Shown: positions 21,580 through 31,305 of the stretch, piece by piece
Layout of the letters: every line of letters begins with the position of its first letter
How positions within the stretch are numbered: position 1 is the stretch's first letter
Assembly (NCBI GenBank): GCA_933822405.4
Contig: CAKOGP040000001.1
Coordinates: 71,083 to 135,082, forward strand
From: Cylindrotheca closterium
Taxonomy: Eukaryota > Bacillariophyta > Bacillariophyceae > Bacillariales > Bacillariaceae
Reading direction: 5' to 3'
Length of the DNA: 64,000 bases
The notes under the pieces: generated by a model
The model's database searches: none
Seen by the model: only the letters and a program-made list of their open reading frames with translations
What the model was told of the DNA's origin: nothing
Position numbers and translations under genes: made by a program

Positions 21580-22491
21580 TTACGAGTCTTCAGAAGACGA
21601 CGAGGAGGATGAAGCTGCTGTTGTCTTGTTCTTTGTACTTTGCTCCAAATGATTTAACTCTTCCATGATGCGGCGCACCAATGCTCTTGTAGCATTGTGG
21701 CAAAACTTTTCGTTTTCTGTCTCTGTCAACCATTGCTCGATTTCGTGTTTGGTCACCCAAGCCACCTCGGCAGCATCGTTATCTACTTTGGACAGCTTCT
21801 CTAGAACAGCAGAAGGAGTATTCATTTCAATTGTAAATATGTAATTGATTTGTCGATCCATTCTTTTTCCATCAGGTGTATCGTAGTCTCGTTTGAAAAA
21901 GATGGGATGATTCAACAATGGTTTGATCTTGCCTCCGGTATGCAGGAACTGACGATAAAACTGTTCACCCATTTCTTCTCTCATTCCTCGAATGGCAAAG
22001 TCTGTTGGTTCCTCATCGCGATTGGAATGTTCTCCCAAAAGACTCCAATAATTTGGACAAGTGACAACGTGTGCCGATCGTTTCAACATCAGAATCTTGG
22101 CATCTTGCATGGTTGTATTGGTATCTAGAACCACCATCCAAGCTCCTGTATGAATGTATCCAAACTTGTGAATTTCATCAATGGGAATATACTTTTTCTT
22201 ATGTAGGGTGCTGATTTCAGCTTGCACGTCCACAGATTCCAAGTGCTGCTTCTCCAAACCCAACTCGGGATTAATCCAGTGTAAGACAAGCATGGATTCT
22301 TCCTCCAGACCCCACTTGGTTCGGCTCTTAAAGCTATCTACACTGGGTAAGTGTGCACCAAAGGTGATTTCCTTGACCGAATATGCCACCAAGAGAGAGA
22401 CCAAAACGCAAAATGTCCTCGGAATCCGTCGTCGTTCTCCAGTGTGCTGTGAGTTGCCTTTGTCGTCATTCGATGATTGTTCTACTTCCAT
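21580..22491 (-). CDS. Nudix hydrolase family protein, membrane-anchored
   Basis: 303-residue protein; the ATG at 22491 is the first real ATG (upstream in-frame codons include only TTG). A basic segment and a hydrophobic helix (TFCVLVSLLVAYSVKEI) near residue 30 suggest a membrane anchor. The Nudix fold is indicated by YIHTGAWMVVLDTN, ILMLKRS, then the Nudix-box region LLGEHSNRDEEPTDFAIRGM followed by REEMGEQF. The box departs from GX5EX7REUXEEXGU: it is one residue longer and the first Glu of REUXEE is Gly (RGMREEMG). The EE pair that binds metal remains. Activity on nucleoside diphosphate derivatives is therefore likely but not assured. The tail is a poly-Ser run. Divergent from the PDT-PDH gene. 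Confidence 0.75.
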   Translation of the reverse strand: MEVEQSSNDDKGNSQHTGERRRIPRTFCVLVSLLVAYSVKEITFGAHLPSVDSFKSRTKWGLEEESMLVLHWINPELGLEKQHLESVDVQAEISTLHKKKYIPIDEIHKFGYIHTGAWMVVLDTNTTMQDAKILMLKRSAHVVTCPNYWSLLGEHSNRDEEPTDFAIRGMREEMGEQFYRQFLHTGGKIKPLLNHPIFFKRDYDTPDGKRMDRQINYIFTIEMNTPSAVLEKLSKVDNDAAEVAWVTKHEIEQWLTETENEKFCHNATRALVRRIMEELNHLEQSTKNKTTAASSSSSSSEDS

Positions 22492-22834
22492 TTTGTCCTG
22501 ATGTAGTCTTGATAACAATTCTGAGCTCTAGATGAGAAAGGATAGCAAGTAGCCACTAGTGGAAATGAAGATGCATCACAATTGGAAAGAGTATCGATCA
22601 CAGCATTGCCCTCGCACGCAGATACTGTACCTACGCGGGAATCCGAGTCCCGTTTGATTGACTCACTCACTCTGACGGACGACACACGGACCTGATCGAG
22701 ATGCACAGGTTTGAAAATCAAAAGTGAAAAATGCCAAGGTCTGGCTGCTATCCGCAGGTGGTGCTTCGCAATTTTTTCATCACAAAACAATTTCAAACAT
22801 TCCCCCGATAGCATCCATTGAATCCATCACGAAG
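22492..22834. promoter_or_regulatory. divergent intergenic region (Nudix / PDT-PDH)
   Basis: About 340 bp between divergent starts; no RNA gene or repeats seen. Confidence 0.3.
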
Positions 22835-25048
22835 ATGTACGCGATTTCAAAAATACATCAAGGAATCGCTCTCATCTATGGGGCCCTTATTGTATCTCGA
22901 TTGCAGCCAGCAGTTGCTTTTTCGCCGCAGAATGCCTGGAGCCGAAAGACAGTTCTCTCCAAGACGGCCTTGAATCTACGAGTTGCATATCAAGGAGAGC
23001 CAGGTGCCTACTCGCAGAAAGCTACGAGAGAACTTCTCGGGGACCAGGTGGTAGCAATCGGCCGACCATCTTTTGAATCATGTTTCAAAGCCGTGGCAAA
23101 TATGGAAGCTGACTTCGCGTGTCTTCCTGTGGAAAACTCTTTGGGAGGGAGTATCCATGAGAACTACGATCTACTCTTCCGATACGACCTGACCGTTTGT
23201 GCCGAGCATGATTTCCGCGTTGAACATTGTGTTCTAGCCATGGAAGGCGTCAAAGTAGAAGATATCAAATTCGCGATTTCCCACCCTCAAGCTCTTGCTC
23301 AATGCGACAACTATTTACGGGGTCTTGGAATCACACCAGTTCCAGCATATGATACGGCCGGTAGTGCCAAAATGATCTCGGAAGGAAAGCTTCCAGACCT
23401 GCCACTAGGAATGACTCAAGAAAATACGTGCGCGATCGCTTCTGACCTTGCTGGCAGAGCCTACGGAATGGTCTGCCTAAAAAAGGGCGCTGAGGACAAT
23501 GATAGCAACTTTACCCGTTTCTTGCTTTTGGGACGAAAGGGAATTGATCAATATCTCACAAAGTCAACGCCTTCAAAGACTTCCGTTTTTTTTACTCTAT
23601 CCGACAAGCCAGGTGCACTTTACAAAGCATTGGCCTGCTTCTCCTTGCGAGATATTGATTTCTCCAAGATTGAGAGTCGGCCCACTTCGGCGCTCTTGCT
23701 GAGGATGCTCAAGTTTCAAAGAGATAAAAGTGGAAATTACAATGACGACGCTTCCATGCCCCGCTTTCGCTACTGCTTCTACTTGGACTTTTTGAGTAGT
23801 ATCAACGATAACAACGCCAAGAACGCATTGCTGCACTTAAAGGAACAGGTCGATTATTTTCGAGTCTTGGGTTCCTATCCCACGAATTCGGGCTTGGTTG
23901 GACCCATTGCAGATGCTGTTGAAGAGCTCAAGGGCCAACCCGAAGTGGACCTTTCCGAACTCAGTTTAGTCTCTTTGCCAAGTGAAACCAATGAGCTTAA
24001 GCCAATGAATATCGGAATTGTTGGTTTTGGATCCTTTGGCCAGTCCTTGGCCGCGGAAATGAAAAAATCACATCGTGTGTCCTGCATGGACCAAGTTGAC
24101 AAGGTGCGTATGGAAGGATGTATTGCTTTAACACTACGCACCAGGCAGTCTCTCTCATAACCTGCTTCGTCATTATTGTTACAGTCAAGTGATGCCCGTC
24201 GCATGGAAATTGACTTTTACCACTCTTTTGAGCGTTCCAAATTCCTGTCTGGCTTGGACATAGTGATTCTTGCTGTTCCCATGACTTGCTTGGAGGAATG
24301 CGTCAAGTCGCTGCCATCTGAAGAGCTTCGGGGCAAGCTTGTTGTTAATGTCTCCCCCCTGCTGCTGCCGGCAAAGAAGATTTTGCTTGATGCATTGCAG
24401 GATTTCCCCGACATTGATGTTGTTGTGTCCAATCCCATGTTTGGGGGTTCTATTGATCCCGATACAGTAACGGCAGATCTTTGGGATGGTCGAACAATGG
24501 TATCTGAGTACGCGCGAGTTTCCAACGGTCCACGGTGCGACAGGTATGAAAAGATTTTCAAAAATGCACGATGCGAGTGTTACAATATGGAGTCGAATTT
24601 CCACGATGCAACAATAGCCAATTCCGAGTTTGTGACCCACTTGATGGGCCGCTTGCTCAATCGACAACTATTGCCACCAGCTCTCATTTCTTCCAAAGAC
24701 TACAAAGCTTTATCCGCAATTGGAGAAGCGGCAGAGGGCGATTCCTTTGACCGATTTTTTAGCATGTACAAGTACAACGACAAGGCAAAGGATTATTTGA
24801 ATATATTGCGAGAGAATCTAGCTGATATCGAACGCCAGCTGGCTGCGAGAGAAGCATATCTTGAGGCCAAGGCCGATATGCGAAAAATTGATCGACAGCA
24901 ATTGTTGGCCGAAACTAGACTGTTACTGCAAGAGCTTGCACAAGGAGGGACTCTCAATCTTCCCGAAGCTGGCAGCAGCAGTAATGATCAACAATTTCCC
25001 GGTGATGATGGAGAGGCCTCCAGAAACTTGACTTTGGATGTAAAATGA
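22835..25048 (+). CDS. prephenate (arogenate) dehydratase - dehydrogenase fusion
   Basis: 710-residue fusion spanning the last steps of phenylalanine and tyrosine synthesis. Exons 22835-24103 and 24185-25048; intron GTGCGT..TTACAG, phase 0. The ATG at 22835 gives a signal peptide ending PAVAF|SPQ, the plastid motif. Dehydratase domain ~48-235: VAYQGEPGAYS, LPVENSLGGSIHENYD, and the catalytic NFTRFL (Thr227-Arg228-Phe229). An ACT regulatory domain follows (FFTLSDKPGALYKAL, then KIESRPTS, the Phe-binding ESRP at 280-283). From residue 391 a TyrA-like domain starts with the NAD(P) fold MNIGIVGFGSFGQSL (GxGxxG), VILAVPM, and SNPMFGGS. Plant and cyanobacterial TyrA have HPMFG with the catalytic His; here it is Asn506, so the dehydrogenase half may be altered. 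The C-terminal ~80 residues are a charged helix. One mRNA would couple Phe and Tyr branches in the plastid. Confidence 0.88.
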
Positions 25049-25162
25049 TAAGAATAGGTTCAAGATCTCATCTTCTTGACTTCATTGAGCTGAGTTCCAC
25101 CTAATAGAGTCATGTCAATACCGATTGTCGAGCCGCTATCCAGTGTTCGGGCTGATACTTTG

Positions 25163-26541
25163 TTATCTTGAACTCCTTTCAGTGGTTTGATTCTTCGATT
25201 TCTTCTTTACTTTCTTGTAGCCTTTTCCATATCTCGTCTTGCGTTTTGACTTTTTCATTCGCTCCCTGAGAGCGTCCACTCCTCCTCCCTTTTCATCCCA
25301 GAATCGAATAATGGTTTCGCCTCGAATTTCTCCTGATCTTGTGTCCCAAACCGGTTGAAAGTCAACTTTCGGAGAGACCATGAATATGTCACGTTCTCGT
25401 GGCTTTCCTAGTGGATTGTGAATATACCGTATTTGATCCTTTTCAAAGTCTTTGGGTCGGTGCGAATGCCCAAAGATATGAAGTTGTCGTTGAATCGGTG
25501 CCAAATTGTGGTTTCGAATTTGTTCGTCCAAGAGCTTCGTTCCAGCTACCTTGGCAAATTTGGCCGAGACTCCACCCCCACCATGCTCCAACCATTTGTT
25601 ACGATCAAACTCGGATGAATCCACGTCCACCCAATCGGGCAAGCATTGTTGATTGGGGAGGAAATGGGACACTGTCATGAGGTTGGAACACGACGCACCA
25701 GGGCTGCTCTTCATGGCATCTTCCATGCCATCCCACACTACTCGATTTTGTTCTAAAAAGTATTCCACCAAGCCATTGGGGATTCGCTTGTTGCCGCCAC
25801 CCATCGGAGCAAAGTTCCTCCACCGACATTTAATAAAGTCGACCCAAGGCCACCGTCCAAAGTCATCGCAAAGATCCTCTGAAACATGATATGGATGCAT
25901 GTTAGTAAACCATTTGCATATACAACATTCGCTTTGATAAAGTGCGCAATCTTTTACTCACCCAAACTGGCAACCGACAATGTTCCATCATACCAACTCT
26001 GCAGTGGAGCTATCCACAAGCCATGTGGTCGTTCTTCCGTGTTCCCCACCAAGACTGGGTTGGTATGAACGCACATGCTTTGACACAAATCATTAATGCG
26101 TTCCAATTTTTCATAGGAATCTCCCTTGTCCAGTTCGCTGGAATGAAGCCAGGCTTCGTGGTTGCCCGGCACGAATAGAATGGAAGATCCTTGTCGTTGG
26201 AGATATCCGAGTGCTTGCTCGATGCGCTCCAAGTCGTGAGAAATATCACCGGCCACAACGACGAGATCGCTTTCTTGCAAGCTGATTCCCTCTATTGTGT
26301 CTGCCAGTGTATGATTCGCCAACCATTCCATATTGTCATTGTGATCCACGTGCAAATCGGAAATGCACAACACTCGATCAATCTTTGTCAAATGATCCAT
26401 CTTGTTGTTGCCTGTCATTTTCAGTGGCGTGGATGCCACACGAGGTTGTGATTGACCATATCTCCAATATGATGATACCAAGGCTTTTGCTAATGAAAGC
26501 TTTAGAAATAATACGATCAAGACAGCAATGGTAGTACTCAT
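25163..26541 (-). CDS. calcineurin-like metallophosphoesterase
   Basis: 431-residue protein from two exons (25962-26541 and 25163-25878; intron 25879-25961, GTGAGT..TTTCAG, phase 1). It has the binuclear-metal phosphoesterase motifs in order: CISDLHVDHN (D-x-H), VVAGDISHD (GDxxxD), FVPGNHEAWL (GNHE), and in exon 2 FGHSHRP (GHxH). The start at 26541 gives a hydrophobic leader (TTIAVLIVLFLKLSLA), so it may be secreted, plastid-routed or anchored. The C terminus is strongly basic (KKSKRKTRYGKGYKKVKKKS). It belongs to the broad cold-active/Ser-Thr phosphatase-like class found in plants and diatoms; substrate unknown. The splice joins ..VASL to EDLCDDFG in frame. Confidence 0.88.
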
Positions 26542-26971
26542 TTTTGTCAAGATGAAAACTGCAAACTCCCAAAACTCAAGATCATCAAATATAATATCAT
26601 CGAAAAGAAACAATTTTTCCGCCCGTCCGCCTGTCAACCCTTTCACCTGTCGCCAACAAAAATTGGACCAAATTTAGTGTCATGCTGCCGCTCAGATTTT
26701 ATCCACGTCAGATCGACTAGAGGTTGAGCGAGAACCTTGTTCAAGTAGATTCCGTTCGTTGTGACCTGTGACTAAGTAGTTACTTAATGGTCGGATGTCG
26801 AATTCGATAATTTGCCATTCTATGCAGCATAAGTAGGTGCTTTACGCCGTCGTCTACGGCTGCACCCAGTACATGTTTTCGTTGTGCCGGATAGGTTTTT
26901 ATCCCCTTCGTCCCTTCGACTGGCTTTTCGGAAAAATTCAGTTTGTTCATCACACTCAACAAAACTGGACC
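26542..26971. promoter_or_regulatory. divergent intergenic region
   Basis: About 430 bp between the phosphoesterase and Gly-rich Cys/His protein starts. An ACGTCA half-CRE is near 26706. No RNA gene seen. Confidence 0.3.
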
Positions 26972-28815
26972 ATGGCAACTGAAGTAAAAAAGAACCCTCT
27001 TGACGCCCTCTCTCTGTTGGTTGATGCTGCTAATGCGCAGTCATCGGCTCCCCAACAATCAGGAGAAGCTGAAGCTCCCGCAGAGCCGAAGAAAGATAAT
27101 CGCACAACCGATAATGTCCCATCTTCAGGCGCTGCTGCTACAAACGCTGCTGCAGCAGCAGCTCAACAACGAGCTGTTGAAATGGAACTCCGAGAAGCCC
27201 TCCATCGCCAAGCCGTCGAACGAGAAGCTATGGAAGGAGAGGCCATGTGGCAGCAACGTGCTGCTCTGATGGCTGCTGGTTTTGGTGGATACGGTGGCGG
27301 TGGTGGACAAGGTGGTTATGGCGGACAAGGTGGTTATGGTGGACAAGGTGGTTATGGTGGCCTGAGCTCACAAGACACCGAGTACATGCAGCAGCTCCGC
27401 TTGGAAGCACTAGTCCAACAACGCAGACAGGAAACTCTTGCCCAACTTGCTTTGGCGCAAGAGTACAGCCCTGAGGCTCAAGCTCTAATCTCGGCTCAGT
27501 TGCGACAGGCTGCCATGTTCCGTGAACAAGAACTTTATATGGCAAATAGTGGTGGAGGCATGGATCATTCCATGACGGCTGCTCTCCGACAGAGGGAAGG
27601 CGCTCGCAATGAAAATGCCTTGCTCCGTCTATTTGAAGAACGGGACCGCCAACACAAAATGGCCGCTATGGGTGTACCTTCTCCGGCTCCCGTGCCCAGC
27701 ATGGATTCCATGATGGCGGCTGCTCCACCACCACCACCAGCAGCTGCTCCTGCAACAACTCCTGCCAATCCTCCTACCACCAAGGCCAAAGAAGACACGG
27801 CATTGGCTCTTGCTGGATCCAAAGTTACCGTTCTTCCTTGCCGTGCCCGCGGAATGCCAATGGATCACAATGCAAAGGTACGAATGAAAACTTCAATATT
27901 GGGATATGAATGCACATTGGATATGATTGCATATTATATCCAATCACTAACAGATCCTTCTTCTCTACTACTCAATTGTCTCAGACTGCCTATTTTGTAG
28001 TTCCCGAAGATGTCAAGCATGGTGCCGAACTTGTTTGTTCCTATGATCACTGCCGCAATGCCGGGATCAAATTTCGATATTGTGTCTTTTGTTCCCTCCC
28101 CGTGGCCAAGCGCAACTTTTTCAAAAAGCACAAACACGAAGGCAAGATTCCTCCCGAAAGACTCACTGCTGGACCCCCCAAGGAAGAAGAGATGTCACAG
28201 CAAGACGAATCTACTCCGCAAAAACCAGTCTTCCGCAAATGGAATACCAAGGAACTCTTGGAACGGGCCTTGGAATCCAACAGTGGTTTGGGCAAACCGG
28301 ATGGCTTGAAGAAGGCTATCAGTTCCGGTGAAATGGCTCAATTGGTCGAAATACGGAAGCGCAAGTGGGAAAAATTGCTCGATACCCGTCCCCTTTCTCA
28401 ATCAGAGACCGAAATGGTCTTGTGGGTTCGTAAAGTCCTGGATATCAGTGATTTGACACCTCCCTCGGATCTCAAGGAGCCCGCCAAGAAACAGCAAGAA
28501 GAAGAAGCGAAATTGGCGGAAATCAAGAGAATTTTAGAAGCAACCAAGAAGGAAGAAGAAAAGGTAGTCGTCGTCGAGGATATTATTCCCAAAGCAACCG
28601 AAGACGAAAAAATTTCGGCTGGCGAGGAATCGACCGACGAGGAAGACGAGACCAGTTCCACCAAGAGCAAGTACGACGACGACGATGATGATGCCATGGA
28701 AGAGGATGCCCCAGCTGGAGAGGAAAAAGATGGCAATGTTAGCGATGGTACTACTAGCTCTAGTGGTAGCTCTGTAGATTTGCGAGCGCACAAAAGAGCC
28801 AAGACTGCCGAATAA
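26972..28815 (+). CDS. Gly-rich protein with Cys/His zinc-knuckle-like domain
   Basis: 578-residue protein of unknown function; exons 26972-27877 and 27985-28815 (GTACGA..CTCAG, phase 0). The N-terminal half is Ala/Gln-rich with four GGQGGYGG-type repeats (about 27290-27360) and helical Arg/Glu/Gln stretches. Across the splice comes a conserved-looking core: LPCRARGMPMDHNAK|TAYF, VPEDVKHGAELVCSYDHC, then KFRYCVFCSLPVAKRNFFKK and HKHE. The C-x4-C and C-x2-C pairs plus HKH could bind zinc. I believe related proteins (MPMDHN..TAYF..CSY..C) recur as a large family in diatoms, from memory only. The C-terminal half is charged, ending in an acidic D/E run, a Ser-rich segment and a basic HKRAKTAE that may be a nuclear signal. 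The start has an ACC-ATG-G context. Confidence 0.7.
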
Positions 28816-28961
28816 GTTGAATCACGAACTGGTTGTCTCAACAATCCCCCAATATGTTTCAGGATATTTCGTAAAAGAGTAAAAGATGTGTACTATAGTT
28901 CCATATATTTGGTTCCATGCCTCTCTTTTGTTCTAGCCAGTTAGTCAATCTAGAGTTAGAT

Positions 28962-29798
28962 TTACTGAATAGTGCACCCCATTGGAGAGGCAGCAATGAA
29001 AAATTCAAAGGGTTCCTCTAGCTCCACACTCACACCAGCCTTCAAATTGATTATCACAGCACGGTTAATGCTTTCGGGTTTTCCAATAGAATAGTCGTCC
29101 TTTGCTAATCCAACGATATGGCACCATAAATCCAGAAGCTTGCATTCCTCCTCCCAATGGTCGTGAATGTATTTTAGAGCGCCATAGCAAACACCAACAC
29201 CGTTGCACATGCCAGGATTGAAGTTTCGGCCATTGAGAAAGGCTTTGAAACATAGGATTCCATCTTCGTTACGAAGTTGGAACGTTGGGTCATCTTCATA
29301 GTAGCTATCAGTGCACATACTGCAACAATTGGAAAAGGCAACGATCCCCTTGTGGGCAAAGATGGTGTGAAAATCCTTTTGAAGCTTCTGGTTGAGACCA
29401 ACAGGCTTGTATTGCATGGTCACACGGCGCTTTAAAATGTCCTTATAAGTCGAGATGGTAAATGCACCAGTTCCACTTCCTCCCGCGAGACAATCTTCCT
29501 CAAGTAGCTTTAGCTCGTGAAGTCGTGGATAGCGGGAATGAACAGTTTCACGACAAATCTCTTCGTACGCATCTTCCAGAGCAGCATTCCAAGTGGAAGA
29601 AGTTCTTGCCATATTTGGAGTATCTCGAATATAAGAAAAGGTTAAAATGTGGGACAAAATGCTTCCGTGAAGCACGTCGGCTCGATTTTTGACCGAATTG
29701 TTCTTGGATTCGATGCGTTTGCTTCTGCGACTTGGAGAAGCAGTTTTCAAACGTTTTGCAAGGCTACTTCTCTTCTTTTGCAATGAATTATGTTTCAT
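28962..29798 (-). CDS. F-box-like protein, unknown function
   Basis: 278-residue single-exon protein. A basic N terminus (KKRSSLAKRLKTASPSRRSKR) that could be a nuclear signal is followed by VLHGSILSHILTFSYIRDT and ARTSSTWNAALEDAYEEICR, which has the spacing of an F-box-like helix pair. The rest is a mixed globular domain with NCCSMCTD and CFKAFLNGRNFNPGMCNGVG; several Cys are scattered but not in a clear zinc pattern. I do not recognise a catalytic family. Convergent with the Gly-rich gene 146 bp away. Confidence 0.6.
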   Translation of the reverse strand: MKHNSLQKKRSSLAKRLKTASPSRRSKRIESKNNSVKNRADVLHGSILSHILTFSYIRDTPNMARTSSTWNAALEDAYEEICRETVHSRYPRLHELKLLEEDCLAGGSGTGAFTISTYKDILKRRVTMQYKPVGLNQKLQKDFHTIFAHKGIVAFSNCCSMCTDSYYEDDPTFQLRNEDGILCFKAFLNGRNFNPGMCNGVGVCYGALKYIHDHWEEECKLLDLWCHIVGLAKDDYSIGKPESINRAVIINLKAGVSVELEEPFEFFIAASPMGCTIQ

Positions 29799-30338
29799 GA
29801 TACTGTGATATCGTTATAGAAACGCCATATGCCTTCCAGCTTTGGTCTCTTCCTCCCTTTGTCACAATGCCAAGTTTTGACTTCAATGATGTTTTTGATT
29901 TTGTGTTCGAAAACCATTCGAAGTGGTCATACTCGAACGAGTCAAACGACGGCCTATCTAAACAACAAACCAGAGCTAGTACTCCTCTACTTCTGCATAA
30001 GTATCATTCGCAGTTTTGAAAGTATCGTCTAACAAAGGATTTGATATCATCTAATCAAAGTATCCTTGAAACCTAATGATTCTCTCTATGTTGTTCATAC
30101 TTTGCCGAGCCTCCGACTTGAGTTTGATTATCATCATGGCTAAATCCTCCTCGAAACACCCAAAGTCAATTCCCGGCGACGAGCACACTGTTTAACGCCG
30201 ATTTTTCTTCAAAAGGACCCCCAAGCAAGCTCTATGTTCTTTCATGTGCCTTTGTGTCCAAGGGTGATCGTCGCCAAGAAATCTTCTACGAATTCTAAGG
30301 CCTTTGGCACTAAAAGCAACTGCATCTTCCAAACTCCC
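29799..30338. other. intergenic
   Basis: About 540 bp upstream of the F-box-like gene and downstream of the TPR locus. Short ORFs here look like chance; no repeat or RNA gene recognised. Confidence 0.35.
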
Positions 30339-31185
30339 TTAGCGAAGGTGTACCATTGAAATATGATAGTAAGCCGTTGCTGTACACAGAAGCCTTTCGC
30401 CACCATCTTGAAGCGGCGATTCTAGCATTTTCTGGTACATTTCCATGGCCTTGTCGCAGTTGCCCCGATCCATTTCAAGTGCTCCGAAATAGTTCAGAGC
30501 TCGTCCTTTAAGATCAACTTGGGGGCCACGTTCCAGATGACTTTCTATTTCCAAAGCTTTCTGAATCATCACCTCAGCCTCCTCCAATCGTTTTTTCTCT
30601 TGCAAAAGACCACCAATTTCGAGGTACGACGACGCCACTTCATGGTGAACTTCACCAAATGCTTCCAGCTTCAGAGCAAGAGATTTTTTGAACATTTTAA
30701 TCGCTTCCGCAAGCTTCTGTTGGACTTGTGAGGCCACGCCCAAAAGATGGTATACCTTTGCTATGAAAGCATGATCAGTAGACTTAGAGTCCAGATGGAT
30801 CTTTAAAGCTTTTCCAAGCATTTCTTCTGCTTCTTGGTAGTTTTCTTGTTTGAAAAAGACGTCTCCCATGTTCATGTAGGTCCTAGAATGGTTTAGTCTG
30901 AGGATGATTTTGCCCCAAACTATGTGACAGTATCTGAAGACATTTTTCGAGATTCATCTTGGCTTCTTTTAGATAACCTTGATCCTTCAACATAATCCCA
31001 ATGCTGCCGTGTGTTATTCCGACTAAATGATGATGTTCGCCGAGCTCTTGCACTTGAGTTTCCAAAGCTTTTTTTAAGGCCTCTTTTGCTTTTTGCAGCC
31101 TTCCTTCATCATCATATGCATGTGCCTGAAATATGAGCTCAGTGACAGGGTCGTATTGTTTGATGAGCTCTCCGAAAGCGTCCAT
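30339..31185 (-). pseudogene. TPR (kinesin-light-chain-type) protein gene, frameshifted
   Basis: Two minus-strand frames together code a run of ~42-residue TPR units. The 5' frame (from ATG 31185, MDAFGELIKQYD) contains GRLQKAKEALKKALETQ, LGEHHHLVGITHGSIGIML and CLQILSHSLGQNHPQT, then hits TAG at 30883. The 3' frame resumes TYMNMGDVFFKQENYQEAEE and continues through three more units to 30339. Aligning the unit HHLVGITHGSIGIM with NHPQT-R-TYMNMGDV shows that exactly 10 bases (AAACCATTCT, near 30890-30905) interrupt the frame between CAG-ACT and AGG-ACC. No GT-AG intron fits. Either a recent disabling insertion or an assembly error. TPR proteins are protein-binding scaffolds; the partner is unknown. 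Confidence 0.6.
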
Positions 31186-31305
31186 TGAGCTCTGATGAAT
31201 AAATCTTGTTCTTCCGTTTCTTTTTTGTGTGCATTTGCGATGTTTCTGTGAAATGTCCAGAACAACGACTCGTCCGACTTTCACACGTGCGTTGACAATG
31301 GACAA

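Noticed and set aside
27290..27365. Regular short repeats suggesting a CRISPR-like array
   Set aside because: They are in-frame GGQGGYGG coding repeats within an exon, without unique spacers.
28398..28844. Minus-strand Ser-rich ORF of 148 codons
   Set aside because: Antisense of the acidic D/E-Ser tail of the Gly-rich gene; composition explained by the sense strand.
30883..30910. Intron to explain the TPR frame break
   Set aside because: No GT...AG pair of realistic length restores the frame; the break is an exact 10-base excess.
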